Part shown: one piece after another, positions 7,273 through 15,109 of the stretch | How the letters are laid out: each line of letters begins with the position of its first letter | Position numbering within the stretch: position 1 is the first letter of the stretch | NCBI GenBank assembly: GCA_002722705.1 | Contig: PBMP01000107.1 | Coordinates: 1-35,059, forward strand | DNA length: 35,059 bases | Direction of reading: 5' to 3' | Source of the DNA: Pseudobdellovibrionaceae bacterium | GTDB taxonomy: Bacteria > Bdellovibrionota > UBA1018 > UBA6935 | Notes under the pieces: model-generated | What the model was told of the DNA's origin: nothing | The model's database searches: none | The model's input: the letters and a program-made list of their open reading frames with translations, nothing else | Program-made: the position numbers and the translations under genes

Positions 7273-8547
7273 ATGAATCCATGGCAGGATATCTTGAAAT
7301 TTGCAGGCCTACAAGCAGACTTTGAAATTATTGATATAAAACAGTTCAGAAAACTAAAAAAACTAGAGTTTTATTTAAACCGCACTGATGACAGCGGTAG
7401 CTGTTATCAGTGCGGTCAGCGTAGTTCTTGTATTCATTCCAAAGATAAAATCAGATTAAAAGACCTCTCTTGTTTTGAGTACGAAGTGGAACTGATCTTT
7501 GACCGGTACACACTTTATTGTTCAAAATGTAGAGGCTATAGAGTGGAGAATTTTTGGCTTTTAAGGAAAGGAAAAGGTTTTACCTGGAGATATGAGAAAC
7601 ATATCTCCAGGCTTTGTGAGGAGACTACAAATGCGGCTGTGGGAAGATTAGAGAGACTCAATGATAAGACTGTCTATAACATTGATTTCGAATTACTTAA
7701 TTTAAGACTTACCCATCAACCTCCTCCTGAGGATTTAGGTCCAGACTATTCAATGGATGAGATCCACTGGAGAACAAAAAAAGGAAAGCACCCGAAATTT
7801 ATAACAAACCTAGTTGATTTAACTCACAGAAAAGTCGTAACAAACGCTCCAGGAAGAGATCAAGAATCCGCTAGAAACTGCTTATTATGGCTATCAAAAG
7901 AGCAGCGAGAAGAAATGAAATCAATCGCAGTAGATTTACATGATTCATATATAGCAGCAGTTAAACAAGAGTGTAAAAAAGCGTTGATTGTGTTGGATCG
8001 ATTTCATGTGATGAAGTTATTTAATGAATCAATGAATGAGTTTAGAAAAGATCAGTTAAAACTTGCAACAGATTCAGATGAAATTCAGTTATTAAAAGGA
8101 AGAAACAAATGGATACTACTGAGTCGACCTGAGAATTTATCAAAGACTGGAAAGATTTTATTGGAAGAACTCAAAGGATTAAATGAAAGAGTCCTAGAGG
8201 CACTGCTCATCAAAGAGCAACTGGTTGCTTTCTTTGATGAGCAAGACTCTAAAGAAGCAAAAAAACAATGGATAAAGTTCCATGAATTAGTTGTTCAAGC
8301 AGACATAAAAGCTTTTAATTCGTTTCTGATAAGAATGCAGAAATGGATCCCCTACCTGTTCAACTACTTTCAATCCAGAATTTCCTCAGGGGTTATTGAG
8401 GCAATCAACCATAAAATAAAAACAGTCAGAGCAATGGCTTATGGATATCGCAATGAATTCTACTATCAACTCAAGATTCTACAGCGCGTAGGTTTCTTAA
8501 ATTCTAGATTCTGGGATTTACCTAAAATTCAAGGACTTTATCCATGA
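7273..8547 (+). CDS. ISL3-family transposase
   Basis: Length (424 aa) and layout match ISL3-family DDE transposases. There is an N-terminal zinc ribbon (Cys44/Cys47 and Cys83/Cys86), then the catalytic acids: Asp162 in YSMDEIHW, Asp221 in AVDLHDSY, and Glu376 in SGVIEAINHKIKTVRAMAYG, the signature ISL3 C-terminal block. The GRDQESARNCLLWLS and LIVLDRFHVMKLFNE segments are also typical. It would cut and paste the insertion sequence by binding its terminal repeats. GGAGAG before the ATG supports the start. The protein appears full length. I could not identify convincing terminal inverted repeats, so the element's edges are not set. It marks the right-hand part of the accessory region. Confidence 0.92.
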   Translation: MNPWQDILKFAGLQADFEIIDIKQFRKLKKLEFYLNRTDDSGSCYQCGQRSSCIHSKDKIRLKDLSCFEYEVELIFDRYTLYCSKCRGYRVENFWLLRKGKGFTWRYEKHISRLCEETTNAAVGRLERLNDKTVYNIDFELLNLRLTHQPPPEDLGPDYSMDEIHWRTKKGKHPKFITNLVDLTHRKVVTNAPGRDQESARNCLLWLSKEQREEMKSIAVDLHDSYIAAVKQECKKALIVLDRFHVMKLFNESMNEFRKDQLKLATDSDEIQLLKGRNKWILLSRPENLSKTGKILLEELKGLNERVLEALLIKEQLVAFFDEQDSKEAKKQWIKFHELVVQADIKAFNSFLIRMQKWIPYLFNYFQSRISSGVIEAINHKIKTVRAMAYGYRNEFYYQLKILQRVGFLNSRFWDLPKIQGLYP

Positions 8548-8706
8548 CGCGATCTTATCAACTATATTTACGGGAACCTACCTCAGTGTCTAAAGATTAG
8601 ATAGTTAAGCAACCAATCTACAATCAAAATATAAATTTAATAATAAAAACAATATTATAAAATCGGCATTTTTTTTGCTTTATCTCACATTAAGAGGGAT
8701 TATTTT

Positions 8707-9588
8707 ATGATTTTAAATAAGAGTATTTTTGGATTTTTTTTAGGCACATTAATCATTGGTCTAGGAGCATGTAGCGATTCTTCAACTTCTTCTCAACTTT
8801 CAGGAATTTCCATTATTCCAACCCAAGCTTTTGTTCATAAAGCAACGGCTGCAAATAGTTCAGGAGCATCTACATTTTTAGATGGAATCAGTCATCCAGA
8901 AATCATGGATCCAAATACAAAAATTATCGTCACTCAACGACTTGATATTTCTGGATTTATTTCTGACCCTTCAAACGACAATGTTATTGCTGTGACCTAC
9001 AATGAATCAGAAGGAGTTTGGGCAATTATTAATACAAACGGCTCAGCAATTCCAAATGGAGCTAGATTTAATGTCTTAATCCCAGGAAATCAAGGAACTT
9101 CATTTATACATCAAGTAGACACCTCGGGTCTTGGAGGAGGTCGAGTCTTTGATCATCCTGATGCAGCAAACGAGAATGCTCGTTTTTTTATTACACCAGT
9201 TTATGAAGAAGGCTCTGTCGTAACAGGTCATCGGGTATCAGTAAATTTTGGAGGATTTATTGAACTTGGATATCGCTGGAATGTTAGAAAAGAACATGCG
9301 AGTGGACTTTCTCAGGGAGAAAAGTTTCACGTATACATCCCAGGAAGTTCCGAAGTTTCAGAGAATTTACACAATGACTTGGCAGCACCTCTTTATCATA
9401 TCTATAATTCAACACATCCAAATTTTAGTGGAATACATTTCATTACGCTTGATACAACAGGTTCTAATCCTTATATCAATGAAAACTACAGTATTGGAAA
9501 TTCAAACAATTCAAATATTTTTATTCGAAACTTAGATGGATCAAACATCGGAACGACTGAGGGATTCAACGTCCTTACCGTTTTTTAA
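8707..9588 (+). CDS. Lipoprotein with three DUF7452-like repeats (293 aa)
   Basis: A signal peptide ends in the lipobox LGAC (Cys22), so the mature protein should be lipidated and anchored in the envelope. The body holds three similar units. Each opens with an F/L-x-H element (FVHKATAAN, FIHQVDTSG, LYHIYNSTH) and closes with a FNVL-like element (GARFNVLIPG, GEKFHVYIPG, TEGFNVLTVF). Between these come TQ/TP-type and W-x-I/V strands. This matches the repeat pattern of the DUF7452 family of extracytoplasmic beta domains as I remember it; no activity is known. AAGAGGGATT precedes the ATG. The gene ends at a strong hairpin shared with the convergent barrel gene. Confidence 0.75.
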   Translation: MILNKSIFGFFLGTLIIGLGACSDSSTSSQLSGISIIPTQAFVHKATAANSSGASTFLDGISHPEIMDPNTKIIVTQRLDISGFISDPSNDNVIAVTYNESEGVWAIINTNGSAIPNGARFNVLIPGNQGTSFIHQVDTSGLGGGRVFDHPDAANENARFFITPVYEEGSVVTGHRVSVNFGGFIELGYRWNVRKEHASGLSQGEKFHVYIPGSSEVSENLHNDLAAPLYHIYNSTHPNFSGIHFITLDTTGSNPYINENYSIGNSNNSNIFIRNLDGSNIGTTEGFNVLTVF

Positions 9589-9601
9589 AACACTGAGACT
9601 A

Positions 9602-9640
9602 AAACTGAGAACAAGTCTCAATTCCAAGACTTCTCAGTTT
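9602..9640. terminator. Bidirectional hairpin terminator
   Basis: AAACTGAGAA (9602-9611) pairs with TTCTCAGTTT (9631-9640), and the stem continues inward with AGTCT/AGACT around a short loop. It sits between the convergent lipoprotein and barrel genes and covers the latter's stop codon, so it probably ends transcripts from both sides. Confidence 0.6.
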
Positions 9641-10385
9641 CAGAATTAAGTCGATATTGAATGCCAAAGGTAAGGTAATGCAGCCAGGTAAAATTAAAAA
9701 CACCTCCGGTATTTCCTCCTTTGGCTCCTCCCTCTAACATTCGGTATCCCATTAAAAATGTCCAATTTTTTTGATACTGATAACCAAATTGAATTGCAAC
9801 ATCCTCAGCACGACCTTGAGGAGCCGCTAACGCGTCTGCATCTAATCGAACAAAAATCGCATCATAAATTTCTTGATAGAGTTGTAAATGAAGAAGTGGA
9901 ACAAAACCAACATCTGTTCGACTGACATCTGTTGATCCTTGAATCAACTGAATTTTTGCGTCTCGTATTTTTGCTGTAAAACCTATTTTAAAAAGACCAG
10001 ACTCCCAGTTCAAAAGTTGATATCGATAAGTCAGTCGATAAGAATTAAATTGATAAACAGCATTTGTCTCTTCAGAAGTTCCAAAACTCCCCCCGTAGAA
10101 AGAGACGGGTTGAGCAAGAAAACCTTTTGATTTAAGATTTAAAGGTGCCCATAAAAAGCGCAGTTCATGATTTTTATGGATCTGATACCCAAGATAAACT
10201 CTTCCAGAAACTTTAGGACCACTGCCAAATTGAGTTAATGAGAAACGTGTACCTGTGTCTGAGGGAATCTGAATATCATTCTTTGTTTGCCACACAGGAC
10301 CACCCTCTAATTCTACCCAAAAATGATCAAAAAAATCTGCATGTGCATTAATACTAAAAAATAGAAATACAATAAAAAATTTCAT
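9618..10385 (-). CDS. Outer-membrane beta-barrel-like protein (255 aa)
   Basis: ATG at 10385 has AAGGAG at good spacing. Residues 1-16 are a signal peptide (MKFFIVFLFFSINAHA). The mature sequence is alternating beta strands rich in Tyr, Phe and Gly (ELEGGPVWQTKND, RVYLGYQIHKNHELRFLWAP, SYRLTYRYQLLNW, WTFLMGYRMLEGG), consistent with a small outer-membrane barrel of about eight to ten strands. It ends LTFGIQYRLN followed by nine more residues, so the usual terminal Phe/Tyr is displaced. The gene follows the propeller-like gene by 14 bases, so the two form an operon and may act together at the cell surface. Substrate unknown. Confidence 0.7.
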   Translation of the reverse strand: MKFFIVFLFFSINAHADFFDHFWVELEGGPVWQTKNDIQIPSDTGTRFSLTQFGSGPKVSGRVYLGYQIHKNHELRFLWAPLNLKSKGFLAQPVSFYGGSFGTSEETNAVYQFNSYRLTYRYQLLNWESGLFKIGFTAKIRDAKIQLIQGSTDVSRTDVGFVPLLHLQLYQEIYDAIFVRLDADALAAPQGRAEDVAIQFGYQYQKNWTFLMGYRMLEGGAKGGNTGGVFNFTWLHYLTFGIQYRLNSETEKSWN

Positions 10386-10399
10386 CTATTCTCCTTATT

Positions 10400-11533
10400 T
10401 TATTCAACTAACTCAACCAAAGAAAGTCGATCTTCATTTCCATTATCTTGATATGCTCCCCAAAGCGCAGTTCCATTAGAGTCTCCTGAAATTGAAAGAA
10501 ACCCAATGCCTACTGGGGAAGGGCTTTGTACCGAATCAGTTGCTATTTCCCATTGATTCTTCTTTAAAGTGTAAACTTTCATATGACGATTTTCATGTAC
10601 AGAGATCACAACTTTTCCGTTAAAAATAACAATTCTAGGACTAAGAGTTACATTTTTACTTACAAAATGACTCCCCACCTGATTCCAAGTACTATTGTCT
10701 TTAGACTCGATAACATACGTTCGACTTCCTCGAAGTTGATCTGTAAATGCTACCAAGTAATGAAAGTTTGAAAAAATCCATAAATCGAAATCTAAAATGG
10801 ATGAACTTCCCTGTCCAACTGCAGGAGTTCCACCTGGACCTACTCTTCTCCAAATGTCCTTTTCTGCATCATACCGAACCACCTTCAATCCCTTTAAGGT
10901 TTGAAACGCAACAACGGTTCTTCCACTGGGTTCTATTTTTATTTTAGAAAGACTCGAGCTTTGAGTTCCAATCATTGAAGACAGATCACCTACTCTCACC
11001 CATAGGTTTTTCTGAGTATTCAATCGATACACAGATAGTTTTCCTTTAGTTTTTGAGTGAGAGGAAACAAAGTAAGGAATCCCGCTAGAAGAAAGAGCAA
11101 CATCAATATGATCAATTCCTTTGACGGGAGAAGGAGGAAGCGGTTGCCATTTTCCTCTTTGTTTCTGTATCCAAAAACGTCCTTCGAGATATCGACCTTG
11201 ATGAATCACACCGATCAACTTTACTTTCGATGCATTCATCGCAAATGAAGGACCTGAAACCACTTCTATCCCACTAAGAAGCTTAGCATCGTAAATCCAT
11301 TTTTTTGTTTTATCATCACGAGTGATAACTGAAACTCCATAGTATTTTTTATTTTCGCTTTCTTCTCTAAAAACAACCCAAGGTGACTGATTTTCATCAA
11401 CCCTAACAACAGGATTTAAAATTTGAGTTTTTACTTCATCAACAGAATGCAAACTCCACTTCAGAGGAAACGCAAACACAGTTTGACTAAAAATAAATAA
11501 TCCAAAGATCCAAAAAAATTGCTTCATTCGCAT
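10400..11533 (-). CDS. Secreted beta-propeller-like protein (about 377 aa)
   Basis: The frame is open from a GTG at 11563, but the signal peptide begins at the ATG at 11533 (MRMKQFFWIFGLFIFSQTVF, cleavage near FAF), so I take that start; ATG 11527 is also possible. The mature part has repeated units of four-strand character, with patterns such as SPWVVFREE, GIPYFVSSHS, GRTVVAFQ, FHYLVAFTD and KVVISVHEN about 45-50 residues apart. That spacing suggests a six- or seven-bladed propeller of the sialidase/Kelch shape, but no catalytic residues are recognisable. It is the first gene of a two-gene operon with the barrel protein. It likely acts in the periplasm or at the surface. Confidence 0.65.
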   Translation of the reverse strand: MRMKQFFWIFGLFIFSQTVFAFPLKWSLHSVDEVKTQILNPVVRVDENQSPWVVFREESENKKYYGVSVITRDDKTKKWIYDAKLLSGIEVVSGPSFAMNASKVKLIGVIHQGRYLEGRFWIQKQRGKWQPLPPSPVKGIDHIDVALSSSGIPYFVSSHSKTKGKLSVYRLNTQKNLWVRVGDLSSMIGTQSSSLSKIKIEPSGRTVVAFQTLKGLKVVRYDAEKDIWRRVGPGGTPAVGQGSSSILDFDLWIFSNFHYLVAFTDQLRGSRTYVIESKDNSTWNQVGSHFVSKNVTLSPRIVIFNGKVVISVHENRHMKVYTLKKNQWEIATDSVQSPSPVGIGFLSISGDSNGTALWGAYQDNGNEDRLSLVELVE

Positions 11534-11662
11534 GAATGATAGTTTAACCCAAAACCACCACACCTTTAAACCATCGTTTTTTCTAACTATTTTTTTCCTA
11601 ATCTTAGCCCTCCGAACACCGATACGATTATTGTAGATAAAAAACGACGGTAAAAAGACTCA

Positions 11663-12811
11663 ATGCATCAAGTTAAAGAATTCAAAAAAGGCGACATCAT
11701 CTATCAAGAGGGCACTCCGATCCACTATATTTACGTCATTCAATCAGGTCGCGTGTCCCTATCAGTGAAAAAGTCAGACAAAGTAATTGAGTTATATCAG
11801 GCAATTAATCCACAAACCTTAGGTGAAGAAGCTCTTTTTGGTCAGACAAAGTATCTAAATACAGCTGAAGCTAAATCGAGCGTCCAAGTCTTAGTCGTAC
11901 CCGCCAAAATATTGGCTGCACAGCTTCAGAAATCAAATCAAGTGATTCAAATTTTACTCAATAGCTTAGTTGAAAAAAGTAAGAAATTTTCTGCAGAAAT
12001 CAAAGACATGAAAGCGGATGTAGATACCACTCCATGTCCACAAGAAATTACTGCGTCGATATTTGGCTCAATTTTTCATACAGTTCATTACAAAGGAAAA
12101 GAAGAAAACGAAAAAACAAAAATTGACTGGGTTTCACTAAAAAAATACTCACAGCGTATTTTTAATCTTTCTCCTGTCAAATGTGAAAATGCAGTTTTTT
12201 GTATCGTAAGAGCAGGCCTTGCAGAAATTGAAATGATTAAAGATCCTCTTTCTCCAGATGGTGAAGAAATTATTGGTTATATCCATTTTGATAAACCTCA
12301 AATCTTAGAAGATTTTGCAGAATTTTATCAAAACTACTTTTTTAAAGGGGTTCCTCAAGACTTTTTAAAAGCAGATGAAAAAATCACTAAAACTGTAGAA
12401 TTTCTTTTAAAAACGACCGAAGACGCACGAACAGATCGCAATGGAACATGCATGGCATCTTTTATGGATACTATGGAAAAGATGAAAAAATACCTTGGCC
12501 CTTCTTTCGATGTCAATAAGCTCATGATGGTTGAACAAAAAGGACTCATGATGTCTAGACAGTCTTCGGAAAGTGGTGGAACCATTTCCTTCATTCGTTC
12601 TGAATATGAAAATTACCTTCAATATGCAAAAATTCTAACCCAAATCGAAACATGGAATGCCGAAGGTACGATCGATCCGTTCCAAGTTGAGGAAGAAGTT
12701 GCTGTTGATGATTTTACGAAATGCCCAAGCTGTGCGGCCAGTACACAACCTGAGCAAAAATTTTGTGGAGAATGCGGCTTCAACCTCATCGAAGCTCGAA
12801 AGTCAGCTTAA
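11663..12811 (+). CDS. Cyclic nucleotide-binding-like protein with a C-terminal zinc ribbon (382 aa)
   Basis: Residues 1-120 form a cNMP-binding (CAP-type) domain: FKKGDIIYQEGTPIHYIYVI, SGRVSLSVK and LGEEALFG are the typical beta-roll elements. The cNMP-contacting Arg of true cAMP receptors is not evident, so the ligand is uncertain. The middle (about 130-345) is an unrecognised helical domain. The C-terminus (about 352-376) is a zinc ribbon with two CxxC pairs (CPSC and CGEC). No DNA-binding HTH is seen, so this is not a Crp/Fnr regulator in the ordinary sense. It has no signal peptide. It overlaps the convergent reductase gene by 4 bases at its 3' end. Confidence 0.75.
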   Translation: MHQVKEFKKGDIIYQEGTPIHYIYVIQSGRVSLSVKKSDKVIELYQAINPQTLGEEALFGQTKYLNTAEAKSSVQVLVVPAKILAAQLQKSNQVIQILLNSLVEKSKKFSAEIKDMKADVDTTPCPQEITASIFGSIFHTVHYKGKEENEKTKIDWVSLKKYSQRIFNLSPVKCENAVFCIVRAGLAEIEMIKDPLSPDGEEIIGYIHFDKPQILEDFAEFYQNYFFKGVPQDFLKADEKITKTVEFLLKTTEDARTDRNGTCMASFMDTMEKMKKYLGPSFDVNKLMMVEQKGLMMSRQSSESGGTISFIRSEYENYLQYAKILTQIETWNAEGTIDPFQVEEEVAVDDFTKCPSCAASTQPEQKFCGECGFNLIEARKSA

Positions 12812-14208
12812 TTTTTTATAGGAATTTCTAAACCTTTTCTTTTCTCAAGCAACTGATTTTTTGCGTCTCGCAATGCTGTTCGTAGCCCCTCTTCAATCAC
12901 TGGATGATAAAAAGGAAGCGCAAGCACCTCATGCACATCTTTACCAAATTGAATAACCCAGGCCAAAAGATGTGCAATATGCTCCGCAGATGGACCAAAC
13001 ATTTCAGCTCCCAAAATCTTTCCAGACCGATGATCTACATAAACATGCAACAAACCTTTTTCTTGTAGCATCACTATAGATCGGCCCTGCCCCTCGAAAG
13101 TAACTTTTCCAATAACAAAATCAGCACTTCGATCCTTCAGTTTTTTATAAGTTTCTCCTACGAAAGCAATATTAGGAGAACAAAAAGTAATTCCCATAGG
13201 TATTCTTCTTTGAAACGAATGAACTTTAGTTCGTACCGCATTATAGCCTGCAATTGCTCCTTCATCTGCTGCCTCATGCAAAATTGGTCGATCTGAATTG
13301 ACATCTCCTGCAATAAAGTGACGAGTTCCTTGAATCATACTTGTCTCGTTATCATAAATTGGAACTCCAAAGTCGTTTAATGGAATTGATGTATTTTCTA
13401 GTTGAAGTCCTTTGAGTTGAGGACTTCTTCCCATCGCCAAAATAATCCGATCAACTTCAAAAACCTTATCTTGAGTATGAACAAACACCCCGTTTTTAGA
13501 GCGTTCTAATTTTCGAACCCCTCCAAAAACTATATTTAACTCTTCTGACATTTTTTTAATGATATACTCTTGTAAATCAGGATCAGTCACGCCTCCAATT
13601 GCTCTTCCTCGACCAATTGCAACGATCTCAACTCCCAATCGATTCAGTGCCTGTCCAAGCTCCATTCCAATAACACCCAAACCAATCACTGCGACTCTTT
13701 TTGGCATTTCTTCTTGTTCAAAAAAATGATCCGTCGTAATAAAAAAATCTTGAAACTCTTTCCAAGACTCTGGGATGACAGGACTTGACCCAGTGGTGAT
13801 GATTACTCGATTAGCATAAATTTTTTCATCACCAAGGTCTAATGTATGATCGTCAATAAACTTTGCTCGTTTTCGGATCAAATGAGTTTTTTCCCATGAC
13901 TCCATTCCAGATTTAACACCTCTTACAAACCGATCTCTTAACTTTCGAACATGTTCAAACGCTAATTTCTGATTTAATCGAAGATCATCTCCTCCCGAAA
14001 TTCCTTGTTCGAGAAGTTTTGATCTTCGATGAAAATCATTTGCAATCTGAATAAGAACTTTTGAAGGCATACATCCGACTCGAGCACACGTAGTTCCTAA
14101 TTCTCCATCGTCAATAACGACATAAGAATCTGTTTCTTTAGCGACTTCACGACGTGCAGTGAGTCCAGCTGATCCAGCCCCGATGATTGCAACTTCAACA
14201 GTTCTCAT
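12808..14208 (-). CDS. Dihydrolipoamide dehydrogenase-like flavin disulfide reductase (466 aa)
   Basis: This is a class I pyridine-nucleotide disulfide oxidoreductase. It has FAD-binding GAGSAG at residues 10-15, a redox disulfide in TCARVGCMPSK (Cys41, Cys46), NAD(P)-binding GLGVIGMELGQAL near residue 177, the second FAD motif FIAGDVNSD, and the C-terminal catalytic His435 with Glu439/440 (FYHPVIEEG). The TCARVGCMPSK form belongs to a branch annotated as dihydrolipoyl dehydrogenase, but no 2-oxoacid dehydrogenase genes are nearby. It starts three bases after the peroxiredoxin-glutaredoxin stop, with AAAGGA inside that junction, so the two are one operon. I infer it may recycle the thiol cofactor of that peroxidase rather than lipoamide. 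Confidence 0.85.
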   Translation of the reverse strand: MRTVEVAIIGAGSAGLTARREVAKETDSYVVIDDGELGTTCARVGCMPSKVLIQIANDFHRRSKLLEQGISGGDDLRLNQKLAFEHVRKLRDRFVRGVKSGMESWEKTHLIRKRAKFIDDHTLDLGDEKIYANRVIITTGSSPVIPESWKEFQDFFITTDHFFEQEEMPKRVAVIGLGVIGMELGQALNRLGVEIVAIGRGRAIGGVTDPDLQEYIIKKMSEELNIVFGGVRKLERSKNGVFVHTQDKVFEVDRIILAMGRSPQLKGLQLENTSIPLNDFGVPIYDNETSMIQGTRHFIAGDVNSDRPILHEAADEGAIAGYNAVRTKVHSFQRRIPMGITFCSPNIAFVGETYKKLKDRSADFVIGKVTFEGQGRSIVMLQEKGLLHVYVDHRSGKILGAEMFGPSAEHIAHLLAWVIQFGKDVHEVLALPFYHPVIEEGLRTALRDAKNQLLEKRKGLEIPIKN

Positions 14209-14211
14209 ACT

Positions 14212-14946
14212 TTATCCTTTCAAAAATTTTTCCAAATCGTCAGCTGTTCCAATATGAGATCCATCAATATAAATCTGTGGAGTTGTCGATTGACCGGTAA
14301 TATTCTTTAGCGATCTTGAACTCAAAAATCGATTTAATTTAATTTCCTCATATTTCCACCCTTTGGATTCTAAATGGGTTTTAGCTCGATCACAATGAGG
14401 ACATCCAACCTTCGTAAATAAGGTGACTACTGGAGGAAGTTTTTCCTCTGGAGCAATGTAATTCAACATTGTATCAGCATCAGAAACTTCAAATGGATCC
14501 CCTGGTTTTTCGGGCTCAATAAATGCTTTCTCTACAACTCCATCATTAATCACCATTGAATATCGCCACGAACGAGGTCCAAACCCAAGCTCCGACTTAT
14601 TTACTAAAAATCCAAGTTTTTCAGAGAATTCACCATTCCCATCAGGGAGCAAGGTAATTTGATCGGCCTCCTGATCTTTTCCCCAAGCCTCCATCACAAA
14701 TCCATCATTTACAGAAAGACACAAAATTTCATCAATCCCATTTTTTTTAAAAATAGGAGCAAGCTCATTGTAACGAGGTAAATGTGATGAAGAGCATGTC
14801 GGGGTAAAAGCACCCGGTAATGCAAATAAAATAACTTTTTTCCCCTTGAATAAAGAGTCTGAAGTGAACTCTACCCAATCTCCATCTTTTCTAGCTTTAA
14901 AAGTAACTTGAGGAACCTGAGTTCCTTCTGGATTTTTAAATGACAT
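14212..14946 (-). CDS. Hybrid peroxiredoxin-glutaredoxin (Prx5-Grx), glutathione-type peroxidase (244 aa)
   Basis: The ATG at 14946 has AAAGGA at good spacing, so the 11-residue longer form from 14979 is unlikely. Residues 1-160 are a Prx5-type peroxiredoxin with the peroxidatic Cys51 in PGAFTPTCSSSHLP. Residues 170-244 are a glutaredoxin with the CPHC site (Cys182, Cys185) and the TTPQIYIDG cis-Pro loop. Such fusions reduce hydrogen peroxide and alkyl hydroperoxides, using the attached glutaredoxin and a low-molecular-weight thiol. A tandem OxyR-type site lies about 70 bases upstream and oxyR itself is 1.1 kb away, so peroxide induction is likely. It is the first gene of an operon with a flavin disulfide reductase. 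Confidence 0.93.
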   Translation of the reverse strand: MSFKNPEGTQVPQVTFKARKDGDWVEFTSDSLFKGKKVILFALPGAFTPTCSSSHLPRYNELAPIFKKNGIDEILCLSVNDGFVMEAWGKDQEADQITLLPDGNGEFSEKLGFLVNKSELGFGPRSWRYSMVINDGVVEKAFIEPEKPGDPFEVSDADTMLNYIAPEEKLPPVVTLFTKVGCPHCDRAKTHLESKGWKYEEIKLNRFLSSRSLKNITGQSTTPQIYIDGSHIGTADDLEKFLKG

Positions 14947-15015
14947 TATCTTTTCCTTTCGTTGATCTTTTTGAATCATGAGGACCAGTCTACCGTCATT
15001 TAATAAATAGATGAA

Positions 15016-15052
15016 ATCGATTATATCTAAAGTTTTAATAGATAAAATCTAT
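15016..15052. promoter_or_regulatory. Tandem OxyR-binding site upstream of the peroxiredoxin gene
   Basis: The known OxyR consensus is ATAGntnnnanCTAT, seven bases, ATAGntnnnanCTAT. Here 15038-15052 reads ATAGATAAAATCTAT, matching one unit at every fixed position. Seven bases upstream, 15016-15030 reads ATCGATTATATCTAA, matching the other unit at eight of ten. The spacing is exact. It lies 70 bases before the peroxiredoxin-glutaredoxin start on the minus strand, a normal place for activation, and an OxyR homolog with both redox cysteines is encoded nearby. Confidence 0.65.
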
Positions 15053-15093
15053 GAGGAAAAAGAAAATAAACGAACGAAGTTTTCTTTTTCCTC
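15053..15093 (-). terminator. 14-bp perfect inverted repeat after hemF
   Basis: GAGGAAAAAGAAAA (15053-15066) and TTTTCTTTTTCCTC (15080-15093) pair perfectly around a 13-base loop, 16 bases beyond the hemF stop and directly next to the OxyR site. On the minus strand it would end hemF transcripts, although the tract after the stem is only partly T-rich, and so insulate the peroxiredoxin promoter. Confidence 0.5.
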
Positions 15094-15109
15094 AAAAAAA
15101 CAACCCATT

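Noticed and set aside
7185..8560. GCGTCA at 7191 and TGACGC just past the transposase stop as ISL3 terminal inverted repeats
   Set aside because: Only six bases match and the sequence diverges beyond; ISL3 ends are normally longer. ATCTTA occurs on both sides but not in the right positions for an 8-bp target duplication.
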